The notes under the pieces: generated by a model
Databases searched by the model: none
What the model saw: the letters and a program-made list of their open reading frames with translations, nothing else
What the model was told of the DNA's origin: nothing
Assembly (NCBI GenBank): GCA_028023455.1
Contig: JAQFVV010006336.1
Span: 1,626,224 to 1,690,223 of the forward strand
Reading direction: 5' to 3'
Source: Epiperipatus broadwayi
Lineage: Eukaryota; Onychophora; Udeonychophora; Euonychophora; Peripatidae
Length of the DNA: 64,000 nucleotides
Shown here: one piece after another, positions 47,240 to 58,665 of the stretch
How positions within the stretch are numbered: the stretch's first letter is position 1
Layout: each line of letters starts with the position of its first letter
Position numbers and translations under genes: made by a program

Positions 47240-50200
47240 TATATTTGATAAAAACTAGTAATGAATCTCAAAATTAAAATTCTTTATATTAAATATAAAA
47301 TTTACATAACTTATAAAATTATAGGTATTTGCTATAATCATTTTCATTGTTTGTATCGGCTTTGTTAAATAGTGTATAGAGAAGTATATGTATAATAGTT
47401 TATAGGCAGAAACATGTATTTGAAATATTGATCAGTAATCAAACATAAATAAATAACTATCGAGAAATTTTTGTTTGGGTTAATGTATATTAAATTATAG
47501 ATAAATAGAATATGAATAAGTTTTTTTTTAAATAGATGAAAAAACAACAACAAACAAACAAAAGCATGCATTAAAAAGTTTAAAGATTATTGTCTTCAAA
47601 TAATTTTGATGACTAGCTACATGAAAGGATTGATTTATATTTAGATACACTAATAAACATATATATAATATACTTATAGATAGATAAATGAATGTGTAAT
47701 ATAAAGCTTATATCAAGAAGAAATTTGATGCTATTTATTGATCATCATATTTTGGAAAAAAAAAAGAAAGCGAATAGAAAAAAACCCGATTAAGTAAACA
47801 TTAAAACTATTGAAAGCAATCAAATTGTAATAGTATTTATTTATTTAAAGCTAATGTTTTTTTTTTTTTTAAATAAAAAGCAGAATAATTATAAATAAAT
47901 ATTATTAATAATAATATTGCAATTGCTTACTACTGCATTAAAAAAATTGAAGTAAAACAGCAGCATTTCTTAGTCATGATTGAAAATAATTGGTTTCTTA
48001 CACAATCATTAATACAATGCATTATTTGATTCAATTATTTAGCCTTTCCAATAGAAAAACTAATGAGTAAAAACTGGAGCATCAAAAATAATAATTGAAT
48101 TTAATTATAGTAATTATTTTTATATTTGACTGATATTTTAGTTAAGTAATTAATGTTTTCAGTATATATATATGAAACATAATTTAGTTTGGTTAGGAAA
48201 TAATCCACATTCTTTATTTACTCTTTAAAAATCATTAAAAATGGTGAAAAATTATTAATGTGCATCTTTTGGAATATACAAATATATATTTGGCACATGA
48301 TAACATATATACATAATTAAACAAATAAAATGTGTATATATATATGAACTCATAAAAAATATTAATAGCAATGATTGAAGTATGTCTGTGATATAAATAA
48401 TCACAAAGTCGTTGCATTGTCTTCTTGTTTAATAAACCACTTTTATGTGATTAACCTAGGTTCAAATTCAGATGAAATAAACTAAATTTTTTTCAATAAG
48501 CTTGTGATATTTTAAATCAGTTAGCTAATCTATAGTCAATGCACCCAATTACTCATTATTAGTTGGGAAATGGATATTTAATGATTTGTATCCAGAAGGC
48601 AACATATATATGGAAAATGCTTATAACCTTACCATTAGAAATTGACAAGCTGGGAAGTACTTAATTTTTTTTCATTATTTCTCTATGAGAGGCCATTGGG
48701 AAAGCCTTTGCTCTACAATGGCTATTTAAAAACTGTTTTACTTTTTTTATATGGATACTGTACTCATACTATTAAAAAAATAATCAATTGTTAGTTATTA
48801 TAAAATGTTGCCTATTGTAAACTACTTTGTTCATATCTGTATTTATTGGGATTTAAGTTATTTTTAAGATTTATTATGAAAATATAAATAAAACAACTGG
48901 TATAATTAAATTTAAAAATACTAATATATCTAAATTAAATACAATAATTAAACATGAATAAGTGAATTTATGTCTAGTAAAAAAATAATTAATATAAGAG
49001 TTTCAATGTTTTTTTTTTAATATGACGACTCATATTGTTAAAATATATATATTTATTTATTTGTAATAACTATCAAAAATTCAACAAAGTTTTATAATAT
49101 ATAAAAAAAAAATTACCTATATTATTTTAAAGCTTTTACTCTTCAGAATTTTGTAATCACCTTTTTCTTAAACATGTCATCTATAAAATATTCTACAATC
49201 TTTTTAAGAAAATCATTTTTTATTAGAAAAATTGTTCATATAAGATATTTGAAAATTCCAAAAAATTAGAATGCAAAAAGTGTGAATATTGTTATGACAA
49301 TTTGTGCCTTTTATTTGCTATGTACTGATTTATTTCTTATTCTATATATTTCTGCCAAAGCTTCTTTATTGCAAGGCTATTTTGCAGTCAATTTTGAGCA
49401 TTCCAATAGTTCTCCTCTGACACCATCCAAGGATCTTACATGACTAAATATGATATATGCTTGTTCTTCTCCAAAAAGCTTTGTTACCAAGTATACAATG
49501 TTTACAGAACAACCTTGCATTTTTGTACAGTAAATACTCATGAGAGAATCAATGGAAGCATTTTTCTTTTTGCTGTTCCATAGGTAAATTTTGCAGAGAA
49601 TTGCATTGATTTTGATAGCATCATATGTATTGCATGTTTTCCAACATCAACATACAGTGATGGATATATCTGGCTCATACATCTTTGTTTGACAAAATTG
49701 GGGCAAACAATGATAGTGATAAATCCAAATTAAAACTTGTATAACATATTTTGATAAAAATCCTACAATGCTGTCCTTGAAAGAATTAAGGTGAATCAAA
49801 AAATGTCATTAACATTTTTAATTAAGATAAAGAAAACTTGGTTTTAATTACTGTTTTTAATTCTACTCTGACTATAAAAAGATTGGAAAAAAGATTAGAG
49901 GAAAGTTTTTAAAGTTTTCACATATTTTGTCAATATGATGACTATGAAATTATAACCGATAGCAAGAGACTGTGGCTCAGGTTGCTACTAGTGCAACATT
50001 GGAAAGATTTTGCTCCACATGGAGTCCAGGGCTAGATTTTCTATGGTTTATTAGCCTGTAAATATTGTGTACTAGACAATATGTCTAAATTCTATCAAAT
50101 TCTAGACTAAATGGAACTGACTATATGTATTTGTACAGTTACTGGATTATGTCAATAACCCAGTTTACTATTTAAAAAAAAACCATCTTACCAAAAAGTC

Positions 50201-50240
50201 CATCATCTTGCTAAAGAATTAGTCTATACATATATTCTGT
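47240..50240. other. AT-rich non-coding stretch
   Basis: No gene recognised. 49340-49740 is less AT-rich and may be an old repeat, but no coding signature or partner was found in the window. Confidence 0.4.
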
Positions 50241-50275
50241 TATCTAAATGCAGAGAAGCACAGATAAAAGTGCAT

Positions 50276-50277
<2 letters not shown>

Positions 50278-50323
<46 letters not shown>

Positions 50324-50362
50324 TATACACACAATCCTATATATATATATATATATATATAT
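50278..50362. repeat. (TG)n(TA)n compound microsatellite
   Basis: TGTGTGTGTG followed by two (TA)n runs separated by CACACAATCC. It sits at the 5' edge of the PLE fragment that follows. Confidence 0.92.
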
Positions 50363-50375
50363 GGGATTTATGTTA

Positions 50376-51029
50376 CATATGTAAAAGGAACTGCAGACAG
50401 TATTGGACATATATTAAAATGCTATAATATAAATACAGCATTTTTTACTCATCAAAAGATCAACAATATAATAACCAAGCCTAAGGAATCAATCCCTCTT
50501 GAATCTCATGGTGTTTATCAAATCTCATGTAAAAATTAAAAGCTTCTTACATAGGTATGAGTAATCATTGCATCAGGGTTAAGAGAGATGAGCATGCTAA
50601 TGCAGTTAAACAATACTCATCATCAGCAGCACTCTCACTCCATACTATAGATTCAGATCATAAAATTGATTTTTCTAGTACCAGGATCATATCCAGGTGT
50701 TATATTCTCTACCTGTGCAAAATTAGAGAAGCCATTGAGATACTTAAAAGGCCAGATTGTATCAATAAGCGAGATGATACATGCAAACTTCCTCCTATTT
50801 GGAAATATTTAAAAAAAAACATTTTTAATTTAATATTTTTGCTATTGGTGGAACTTGAACATATTTTTTCAATCAGTGATGGTAGTGCCTCTACAACCAT
50901 CTTTCTACACTTTATCACCCAGTGGATGAATAGTGTGATCAAGTCAAAATGTCGGTATATCAATATTTAAATTTTTTTAATTGCGTGATCAAGTCAAAAT
51001 GTCGGTATATCAATATTTAAATTTTTTAA
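50376..51029 (+). mobile_element. PLE fragment: linker plus GIY-YIG endonuclease (second subfamily)
   Basis: The plus strand encodes YVKGTADSIGHILKCYNI (linker between RT thumb and endonuclease), then IPLESHGVYQISCKN with the GVY motif, and a stop. The domain resumes in another frame at 50557 with IRVKRDEHANAVKQY, LHTIDSDHKIDF, KIREAIEILKRPDC and PPIWKY. The YIG motif itself is lost in the indel between frames. Compared with the 11 kb PLE, the linker and C-terminus are quite different, while they resemble the 63 kb copy (IPLECHGVYEI). A 50-bp tandem duplication (50935 and 50985) lies just beyond the end. Confidence 0.75.
50935..51029 (+). repeat. 50-bp tandem duplication at the PLE end
   Basis: GTGATCAAGTCAAAATGTCG and what follows, starting at 50935, repeats at 50985 almost exactly. 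Confidence 0.85.
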
Positions 51030-51053
51030 CATAGATGAACCCACAAAATATGT

Positions 51054-51056
<3 letters not shown>

Positions 51057-51122
<66 letters not shown>
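51057..51122. repeat. (TA)n microsatellite
   Basis: About 33 uninterrupted TA units followed by an A run. Confidence 0.95.
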
Positions 51123-51128
<6 letters not shown>

Positions 51129-51393
51129 AAAAAAATACAGCTGGTGAGTAGAGTGTGTTTTATATACTGAGAACAATATTATTTTAAATAATTTTTTCAA
51201 AATAAAATAAGTAGATAATTTTTGTTTGAATTATAAGTCTGAAAACAAAGGATTAATTTATAGATGAGTTTATTTTGATCAAAAATCTTTCTAGATTAGA
51301 GAAGAAAAGAACTTTCTGGACCATTTTTAAAGAAACTATTAATTAGGAGTAACCTCAAAAAAGGAAAAACTTTGATGAAGGACTGTCAAAATA

Positions 51394-51802
51394 GTAACAG
51401 TCAGAATCGTCTATCTCTCTAACACACTGCAGAATTCAAACCCCAGACACGAAACTGAGCATTCTAGGAGGGGTTGCCTTCTAGATATACTAAGTTCGAA
51501 TCTAAAGTCCAAATTTCACAGCACCATCTATGATAACGCATCTGATGCCACTACTAGTATAACCTTTGACCGGTGCCTGGTCAAATCACATGGACCCAGA
51601 AAAAAAAATACTATGTAACAGTCAGAATCATCTATCTCACTAACACACTGCAGAATTCAAACCCCAGACATGAAACTGAACATTCTAGGAGGGGTTGCCT
51701 TCTAGATATACTAAGTTCGAATCTAAAGTCCAAATGTCTCAGTGCCATCTATGTGATAACGCATCTGATGCCACTACTAGTATAACCTTTGACCGGTGCC
51801 TG
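51394..51802 (+). repeat. 187-bp unit in direct duplicate, SINE-like
   Basis: Units 51394-51580 and 51615-51802 (period 221) are nearly identical, from GTAACAGTCAGAATC to CGGTGCCTGG. Each contains AAGTTCGAATCTAAAG, a good match to the Pol III B box (GGTTCGAATCC type). The 34-bp spacer ends in an A-run plus TACTAT. A tRNA-derived SINE duplicated in tandem fits. No convincing A box or tRNA fold was seen. Base composition is clearly higher in G+C than the flanks. Confidence 0.6.
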
Positions 51803-51804
51803 GT

Positions 51805-54330
51805 GGTCAGGGAGAAACAAAAGACTCTATACTAAAAGAAGCTTGGGTGGCTAATTAACATCTATGGATTTACAAAAGAAAAGCAGAATATATATATATA
51901 GACCGAGACAGTGATAGGAATCAAATAAAATAAGAGATCAAATTTAGTTTTAAATAATTTCACAAAATTTATTCATATAAATTATATATATAATGCCACT
52001 GTCTGCTTATATGAGACAGGGGCGCGTATTAAATAATTGTTGGCATTATATTCCCACAACTGACAAAAAGACTTTAAAACAAAGTGATACATTCTATTTC
52101 TCGGGCTAATAGCATTACGATAATGTACTTGATGAGATAGGAACATGTGCGAGGTGCTTTGAGTAATTATACAAGTTTAAGAAAATATTTGAAAATTAAG
52201 TGTTCTAAAATATTTATTGATTTCGAGAATAGCACAGACTAAAGCTTACTAAGCAACAAAATGGGAATGTGATCAAAGCATTTATTTGAGAATAATAAGA
52301 ATAGAGTTGCATTGGGAGGTCAGTATTGCTGATAATGAATTTATTAAAGTTGGAGGGTGTGACATGTTTAAGTCACGGATGCTTTGTAAAATAAGTATAA
52401 AATAAAACAATATTGAAGATCCGGAATGATTAAGGAGGGCATTTCGCCACTAACCCGTAGGAAAGTATTGTTATGAACAGCCAAAACTTAGCGACTGTGT
52501 GACGATTTCATTTAATTCCCAGGTGTGTCATTTGGGACACACTCTGTCTGGAAACTGCAATAAGCGAAGATAACGGACTTTGTCGTGTAAAGAATCCTTG
52601 GAAAAGTAAAACAAAGCGGTCTCAACAACCAATTCATTTACCAGCAATACGAGACTAGTGTATATAAAAACATACTGAATGGGTTTTACTTGGATTAAGA
52701 GAAATGCCCAATAAAATTACCCAAAATTTATTTAAAAGGGTCTGCACATTCTCGACATCAATGATGAACTTTGTAATTAAAGTAGAACACGGTAATTAAA
52801 ATAGGAAAATGCATGCTTGCGGGCTTGAAAAGTAAGTATAGATTTATATACGCAATCATGCATTAGGGGACACATTTAATCATTGACCTCACACATACTT
52901 TCATATTAGATTAAAATCAATAACATGTAGATTTTAAACTATGTGATTATATTATATATTAAAGTAAAGAATCGCCCTCGAACGAGTGATTTGCAAGATA
53001 ATAAAATTGGAAAATTATTTAGAAATTTAAAATATGCCTTCATAGCAGCATCTTATTTTCAACAAAGGGAATAATTCACTTGGTCAAAGATGATTCTGAC
53101 ACATTATCATAATAAAATAATAGAAAGCTTAATCAATAGAAAATATTAACCCAAGGATAGAGAGCAAAATGTTGAGTAAACACGTTAAAGAAATACATAA
53201 TGAAGTTATGTGAAATATAAGAAAAACAATTTTAAATAGCTATAGCATGTTAGTTATCACAAGAGCTCTTGGGTTAATTTAGGGTTACGTCTGGAGAAGC
53301 ATTTTCAGGTAGATGTTCAGCAGGTTTTATAATTCAGCAGCAAAATCTGGAAATGTTCATATTTTTGGCAGCAGTAGCAGTTCCGGGGTTCCTTGTGTGA
53401 TAACTTCCGATGGTCTACGGCAGCATATGACCATTTCAGCAAGAAATAGCCTTCTTGCACTCTACTCTGTAATGTCAAGATTTACAAATTACTACTATAA
53501 TTTTGGTTAGAAACATTAGACCTCAGAATGATTTCTCTTAGAAACATTAGAAGAAAAAATTGGAGAACAAAAGAAAACCCTTCTTTTTATAGTAGATGTT
53601 AACAATAGAACTGCCCTGGAGCATTACAAAAATATATAGGACTTATCAGCTGTAATTAAATCTATCTGAATGTCTAAAGGAATTCAACATTAATTAATTT
53701 ATTTTGTTAATTTCCCTGTCGACATTTGAATTACAAACTAGATTTAATTAAAAATTACTTTTATTAATTAAAGAAAACCTTAAGTGGACATCTGCTGTTT
53801 TTAGATAAAACTTATATAATATTAACTAATTAAACTATTGTCCCTCATTTATTTTAAAGAAATATTTGGAATGACTTTTATTAAATTAAACGAAAATTAT
53901 TTTACTTTTAACTTGCAATATTTGAATCTATTTATTAAACGAATATTTACTAAATGAATTTTATTTTAAATCAAAATATATTATGACAGTAATATATTTT
54001 TAAATAGATTCAAACAAAATAACTTTAACAATTTATAATTTTGATATGTTTTAAAATGCATATCATAGTGTGTGCGCAATTACGACTTATATAACCTACT
54101 TTTTAATAAATCAAAATTATGTGAGCATATACATAATCTATAATCTTTGATTTATTTGGGAATGACTTATATATATAATATGAGCATTGTACTCATGGTT
54201 TAAAATTAGGCGGGATTTTCGGTATATAAGCATATTGCAGACACACTACGATAGATTGGGGTTCAAACTAAGGTATGAGGGTAGGAAATAGGTAAGAAAA
54301 GGTGAAATGAAGATCTGCAAAGCAGACCTT
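51805..54330. other. Less AT-rich, mostly unrecognised sequence
   Basis: 52,000-53,500 has higher complexity than most of the window. It includes a GTGTGTC/GACACAC hairpin near 52525-52545 and a 65-codon Ser-rich plus-strand frame at 53313-53510 preceded by TTTTCAG and AGCAG acceptor-like sites. I cannot recognise a product, and no donor-acceptor chain is convincing. Host intron/UTR or an unknown retroelement are both possible. Confidence 0.3.
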
Positions 54331-54336
54331 ACTGTT

Positions 54337-54392
54337 TCAATATATATATATATATATATATATGTTTCAATATATATATATATATATATATC
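54337..54392. repeat. Duplicated GTTTCAA-(TA)n block
   Basis: GTTTCAA followed by a TA run occurs twice in a row. Confidence 0.85.
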
Positions 54393-54549
54393 ATCAAAAC
54401 TACCCCAAATCCAAAATTAATCCAGACCAGCATAAAAATAATAGAAAAAACACAACCTAAGGTTTCACTGCTACAAGCAGACTTCTCAAGTGTAAAGAAC
54501 TACAAAAACTATACAATATATATATTATTAAAACTACCCACAAATCCAT

Positions 54550-54951
54550 TCACTTCCCATCCACCCTTAATATTAAAGAACTCTTAAATAAGTTAATTGC
54601 TTCAGAATAATAAATTTTCAATAATAAAGACTCTTTAATTCTTCTTTTGATTTCATGTCTCTCAAAGAAGACAACCTTAGCTTCATCAAAATCAATAGTG
54701 TGGCCTGTATTTTTTTCATGGACATACAAAGCAGAACTAAGATATCTATTTTTAACTCTACTTTTATGAAACTTTATTCTTTCATTTAAACTCAAACTAC
54801 TCTGACCTATGTAAACCTTCTTACAAAATAAACAAGGAATAAAATATACTACACCAGGGATAGTCTTTCTATCAAAAACTTCTTTTGTATTATTTAATAA
54901 ATTATTCAATGTAACACCCCTTTTCCAAGCAATTTTCTTATTTACAAACAA
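54550..54951 (-). CDS. PLE GIY-YIG endonuclease domain, intact frame, left arm
   Basis: A 133-codon minus-strand frame. GVVY at residues 33-36 and YIG at 47-49 form the GIY-YIG pair, with a CxxC between them (C40, C43) as in PLE proteins. Arg58 within LNERIKFH is in the place of the catalytic Arg. YVHEKNTGHTIDF and the RRIKESLLLKIYY helix with the conserved Glu follow. It ends SSLILRVDGK then stop, about 135 bases before the arm's end. The first codons lie at the palindrome junction, so this is a truncated 3' piece of a larger RT-endonuclease frame and not a complete gene. The domain itself has no stop or missing catalytic residue. Confidence 0.72.
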   Translation of the reverse strand: MFVNKKIAWKRGVTLNNLLNNTKEVFDRKTIPGVVYFIPCLFCKKVYIGQSSLSLNERIKFHKSRVKNRYLSSALYVHEKNTGHTIDFDEAKVVFFERHEIKRRIKESLLLKIYYSEAINLFKSSLILRVDGK

Positions 54952-54996
54952 TATACTATTTCTACATACAATTTTATAAGAAGGGTTAGGGTTAGG

Positions 54997-55413
54997 AAAT
55001 AAGAAAATTGCTTGGAAAAGGGGTGTTACATTGAATAATTTATTAAATAATACAAAATAAGTTTTTGATAGAAAGACTATTCCTGGTGTAGTATATTTTA
55101 TTCCTTGTTTATTTTGTAAGAAGGTTTACATAGGTCAGAGTAGTTTGAGTTTAAATGAAAGAATAAAGGTTCATAAAAGTAAAGGTAAAATAGATATCTT
55201 AGTTCTGCTTTGTATGTCCATGAAAAAGATACAGGCCACACTATTGTTTTTGATGAAGCTAAGGTTGTCTTCTTTGAGAGAAATGAAATCAAAAGAAGAA
55301 TTAAAGAGTCTTTATTATTGAAAATTTATTATTCTGAAGCAATTAACTTATTTAAGAGTTCTTTTAATATTAAGGGTGGATGGGAAGTGAATGGATTTGT
55401 TGGTAGTTTTTAA
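54997..55413 (+). pseudogene. PLE GIY-YIG endonuclease, right arm, broken
   Basis: Mirror copy of the left-arm domain. Relative to that arm it has an in-frame stop where AAAAGAAG became AAAATAAG (about 55055). It also has a one-base loss near 55183-55190 (AAAGTAAAGGTAAAATAG), which moves the rest into the frame seen at 55210-55413 (YVHEKDTGHTIVF, RRIKESLLLKIYY). Sequence identity to the left arm is otherwise high, so the duplication is fairly recent or one arm was copied from the other. Confidence 0.75.
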
Positions 55414-55544
55414 TAATATATATATTGTGTAGTTTTTGTAGTTCTTTACACTTGAGAAGTCTGCTTGTAGCAGTGAAACCTTAGGTTGTGTTTTTTATAT
55501 TATTTTTATGCTAGTCTGTTTTAATTTTGGATTTGGGGTAGTTG

Positions 55545-57130
55545 ACTAGTTTAGCTTTATGCTTGTAATGTTTATATATATATATATATGCATTTTATAT
55601 TTTTTGACTTTGAATTAATTATGTATTGAGAAAACACATGATTTATTAGGATTTTTTTATAAATGGCATTGTGTGCACAGATTTCGATGCACACACACAT
55701 ATATGTTAAGTCAGTCATTAATTATGTATTACAAATATGAATTTCATTTATAGGTTTATGACATTGAAATATGTTCATAAATTATTATACTGCTTAATTA
55801 TGTGGTTACATTTGTGTTTTATGTAAACCAATTTTGAGATATTTGCAAGCCACACTGTGATAGTTTATTACATTTATCAAAATCAGAATACTGAATTTAT
55901 ATTTATGGCATACTTAGCAGACCTTAATATTATTTTATTGTTTCTAAATTAATAAATTTATATTTCATTGTTAAAGCTATTCCAGTGAATTTAATTAATT
56001 CTAGAATAGATTTAAAACATTATATGTTAATATTATATCTCTTGCTCCCAGTAACAGTTATAAAGCTTTTGATCACTGAGCTGGATTCATGCATAATGAT
56101 CTGTTACAGAAAGAAGGTTTGCATTTAGTGTTATGGACATTTAGTGGATTATGATGTTATTAGTTTTCTAATTCTGGATTGGAACATCACTACATTTCAT
56201 TTTATTTATTTAGAAATTTAGTTTATAGTTGCCAGTACATTATTGGTGCTATGTGATCAGAGCATTGGTGATGATCAGGATATCTTTAGTATTTCAGCAT
56301 TATTTGACTTTTGGATGTATTTTGATGGAGTAGCATCTATGTACATGCATCTAGAAGAGTATTGTTTGTATTCCTGCCTTAGGTTTGACAGTGGCTAAAT
56401 AATTAGCATGTCTACAGTAGACCATTTCAAATTCAGTCACAAAATTTACTATTGATTTATTTTTATTATTGATCATCCAGTTGATGATGAATGATTATTG
56501 CTTTTGTGTAATGCTATGAATTATAGTAGTTCTGTGCTGATCTCTCATGCTCATTCTTTTATATTTAAATTTTGTTTATTTGGGGATTATAATGGTTCCC
56601 ATCTTCTCATAATTCAGCTTTAACATGGTGTACTATTACAATCGGCTCATGCACCAGGTTTGCAAATTTAAATTTTGTATTAACTTGGGGTTTATATTGA
56701 TGAGTGCCATCACCTTTAGTTCACTCCAAGAGTCCATACCATTACAATATATATCACTTTTGTGTGCACAATACTTAATATATTGAAATGTTTTGAATGT
56801 CATTTACATGTATATTTAAAAAGTATTTGAAATTTTATTCAACCACTGCTCTGTATTTCAAAAAATAATTACCTTAATTAAAATATGTTATTGTCAAATT
56901 GCAAGTTTGGTGTTTTCTAAAATGGCTCTCAAAATTGAATCAATGCTATTTGCTCTAAATATATTAAATGTTGATTTTAAAATTTAATTCTAGCTTTAAT
57001 CAAATCGTTTAATTGAAACAAACTAAGTGATGTGATGTGATGCACTATCACTTCTTTATTGGAATCAGAAATCTCTAAATCACTATTTCCAGAGAAACCT
57101 GTTAGCCACCTTGTCTTCCACTATGAATGA
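55545..57130. other. AT-rich; 56.0-56.8 kb of higher complexity
   Basis: 56040-56760 is less AT-rich and lacks long homopolymers, with repeated GATGATG patches. It may be an old repeat like those at 9.1 and 34.7 kb. No ORF or family signature. Confidence 0.35.

Positions 57131-57135
<5 letters not shown>

Positions 57136-57197
<62 letters not shown>
57136..57197. repeat. (TA)n microsatellite
   Basis: TA run of about 60 bp with one ATAATA interruption. Confidence 0.95.
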
Positions 57198-57199
<2 letters not shown>

Positions 57200-58640
57200 A
57201 GCCTTACTTACATTATGTTAAAGTTTAAATTTTTTTTTAAATAATTTATATAAAAAATATTCAATATTTTTCCTGCACTTTGTTCCATATTTGATCTACC
57301 AAAAACATTAGTGCCCCATATTGATTAGCTTGGTACTAGTTATTTATATATCAAATTTCAAATAATTCTACTAAATTTAAATCAATTTAAAGTCAATTTT
57401 AAAATTTCATTCTAATTTTACAAATATCAAGAGTTTACAAACTAAATGCCAACACAGAAAAACAGTTTCCAACTTCAATGAAAGCATTTAAAAATGAAAA
57501 AAAAATTTCCTTTTTTTTTTATTATGATGTTATAAAAATAAATTCTTTCTGTTAGTGTTCAAACAATGATCTTTTGGTATAAAGCATTTTTGAGTGCACT
57601 TGAAAGTAATCATTCAAACTTATTTTGTTTGATTGACATTGTTTAATAAATAATAGTTGATGGTTGATCAAGTGAAAAATATTAAAAATCTCTATAGAAT
57701 AAGAAGATATCTAATATGCACATTTTTAACGATTTGCGCCCTTCCCTCTATTCCCAGGTTTTATTACTAAAAATTATTAAATGTTAGCTTTAAAATAAAT
57801 AAAGCAACAACTTCATATCTATTATTAAATTATATCAATCTCCAATAAACATTCAATAACTGTTTATTCCAACTCTTAAAATTTTGTTCAATACATAGTT
57901 GAGTGTACTACTATCTAAATTTGTTGTATGTATGTATAGACATAAAAATTTAATAAATATTGTGATACAATGTTAAGTTCTCAAATAAAAGACTAGGAAT
58001 AACTAGAAAATTGAGTGCAGTGATCAAGATCTTAGCTTGCAACTCTCACAATACACTTTTTATTAGCATCCCAGGATTTAGAGCATATCATAAACTAAAC
58101 CAATCCCATGCATTCTATGTCAAAGAAATTATATATTTGTGCATTATATGCATACAAGGTTGACTTTAACTTAAGCAAAGTATCAACAGCTCAGAGCACC
58201 AGAGTTTAGTGAGCATCAGAGCTAGTTTTTTTTTTTCAAAAAAAAATTTTTTTTAACTAAGTCAAAAAGGAATACAATGACAAATCAATCTTTGGTCTCA
58301 AGTCTTCTGCTAATTATATTTCTGCCAGATGCTGGTGATTGAGGATTTTGGGTTGCAAATTCTTGCTAGACTAGGTCAATGCTAGCCCATGATTCACTGT
58401 GTAGCCAGTCTGGTGCAAGAAGCCAGTCTCTATCATGAGTATTTCTTAAAAGTTTTAAAAAGGTATCACTGACATTATTATTTGTCTGTCCAAAGATGTA
58501 TTTGTACCTGGTGAGCCAGCATCAGAGATAGTTAAATACAAAAACAAATAAAATTTACAAATTGAAAGTGTAAAAAAAAAAAAAATCATAATATTTGATA
58601 AAAATGTTATACAGAAATTTAACAATGTTTTATCTTCCAA
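57200..58640. other. AT-rich non-coding stretch
   Basis: Nothing recognised. 58010-58440 is slightly higher in G+C and may be 5' matter of the CCHC pseudogene that follows, but no frame supports it. Confidence 0.35.
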
Positions 58641-58665
58641 ATGAATGTGTTTTTTTGTTTCAATA

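Larger units (their letters stand above)
54400..55541. mobile_element. Inverted dimer of PLE 3' halves around a telomere-like spacer
   Basis: The left arm (54400-54943) and right arm (54997-55541) are reverse complements of about 545 bp each, differing at scattered positions. Each arm contains a PLE GIY-YIG endonuclease and a 3' flank ending near ATTTGGGGTAG. The endonucleases start at the centre and read outwards. The 53-bp spacer contains GGGTTAGGGTTAGG (54983-54996), i.e. about two and a half animal telomere units. PLEs are known for inverted and tandem terminal arrangements, and some lineages for telomere association. This subfamily (PCLFCKKVYIGQSS) differs from the other PLEs in the window. 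Confidence 0.82.

Noticed and set aside
53313-53510. 65-codon Ser-rich frame after acceptor-like sites
   Set aside because: No family recognised and no matching donor or neighbouring exon; mentioned only in the description of the stretch.
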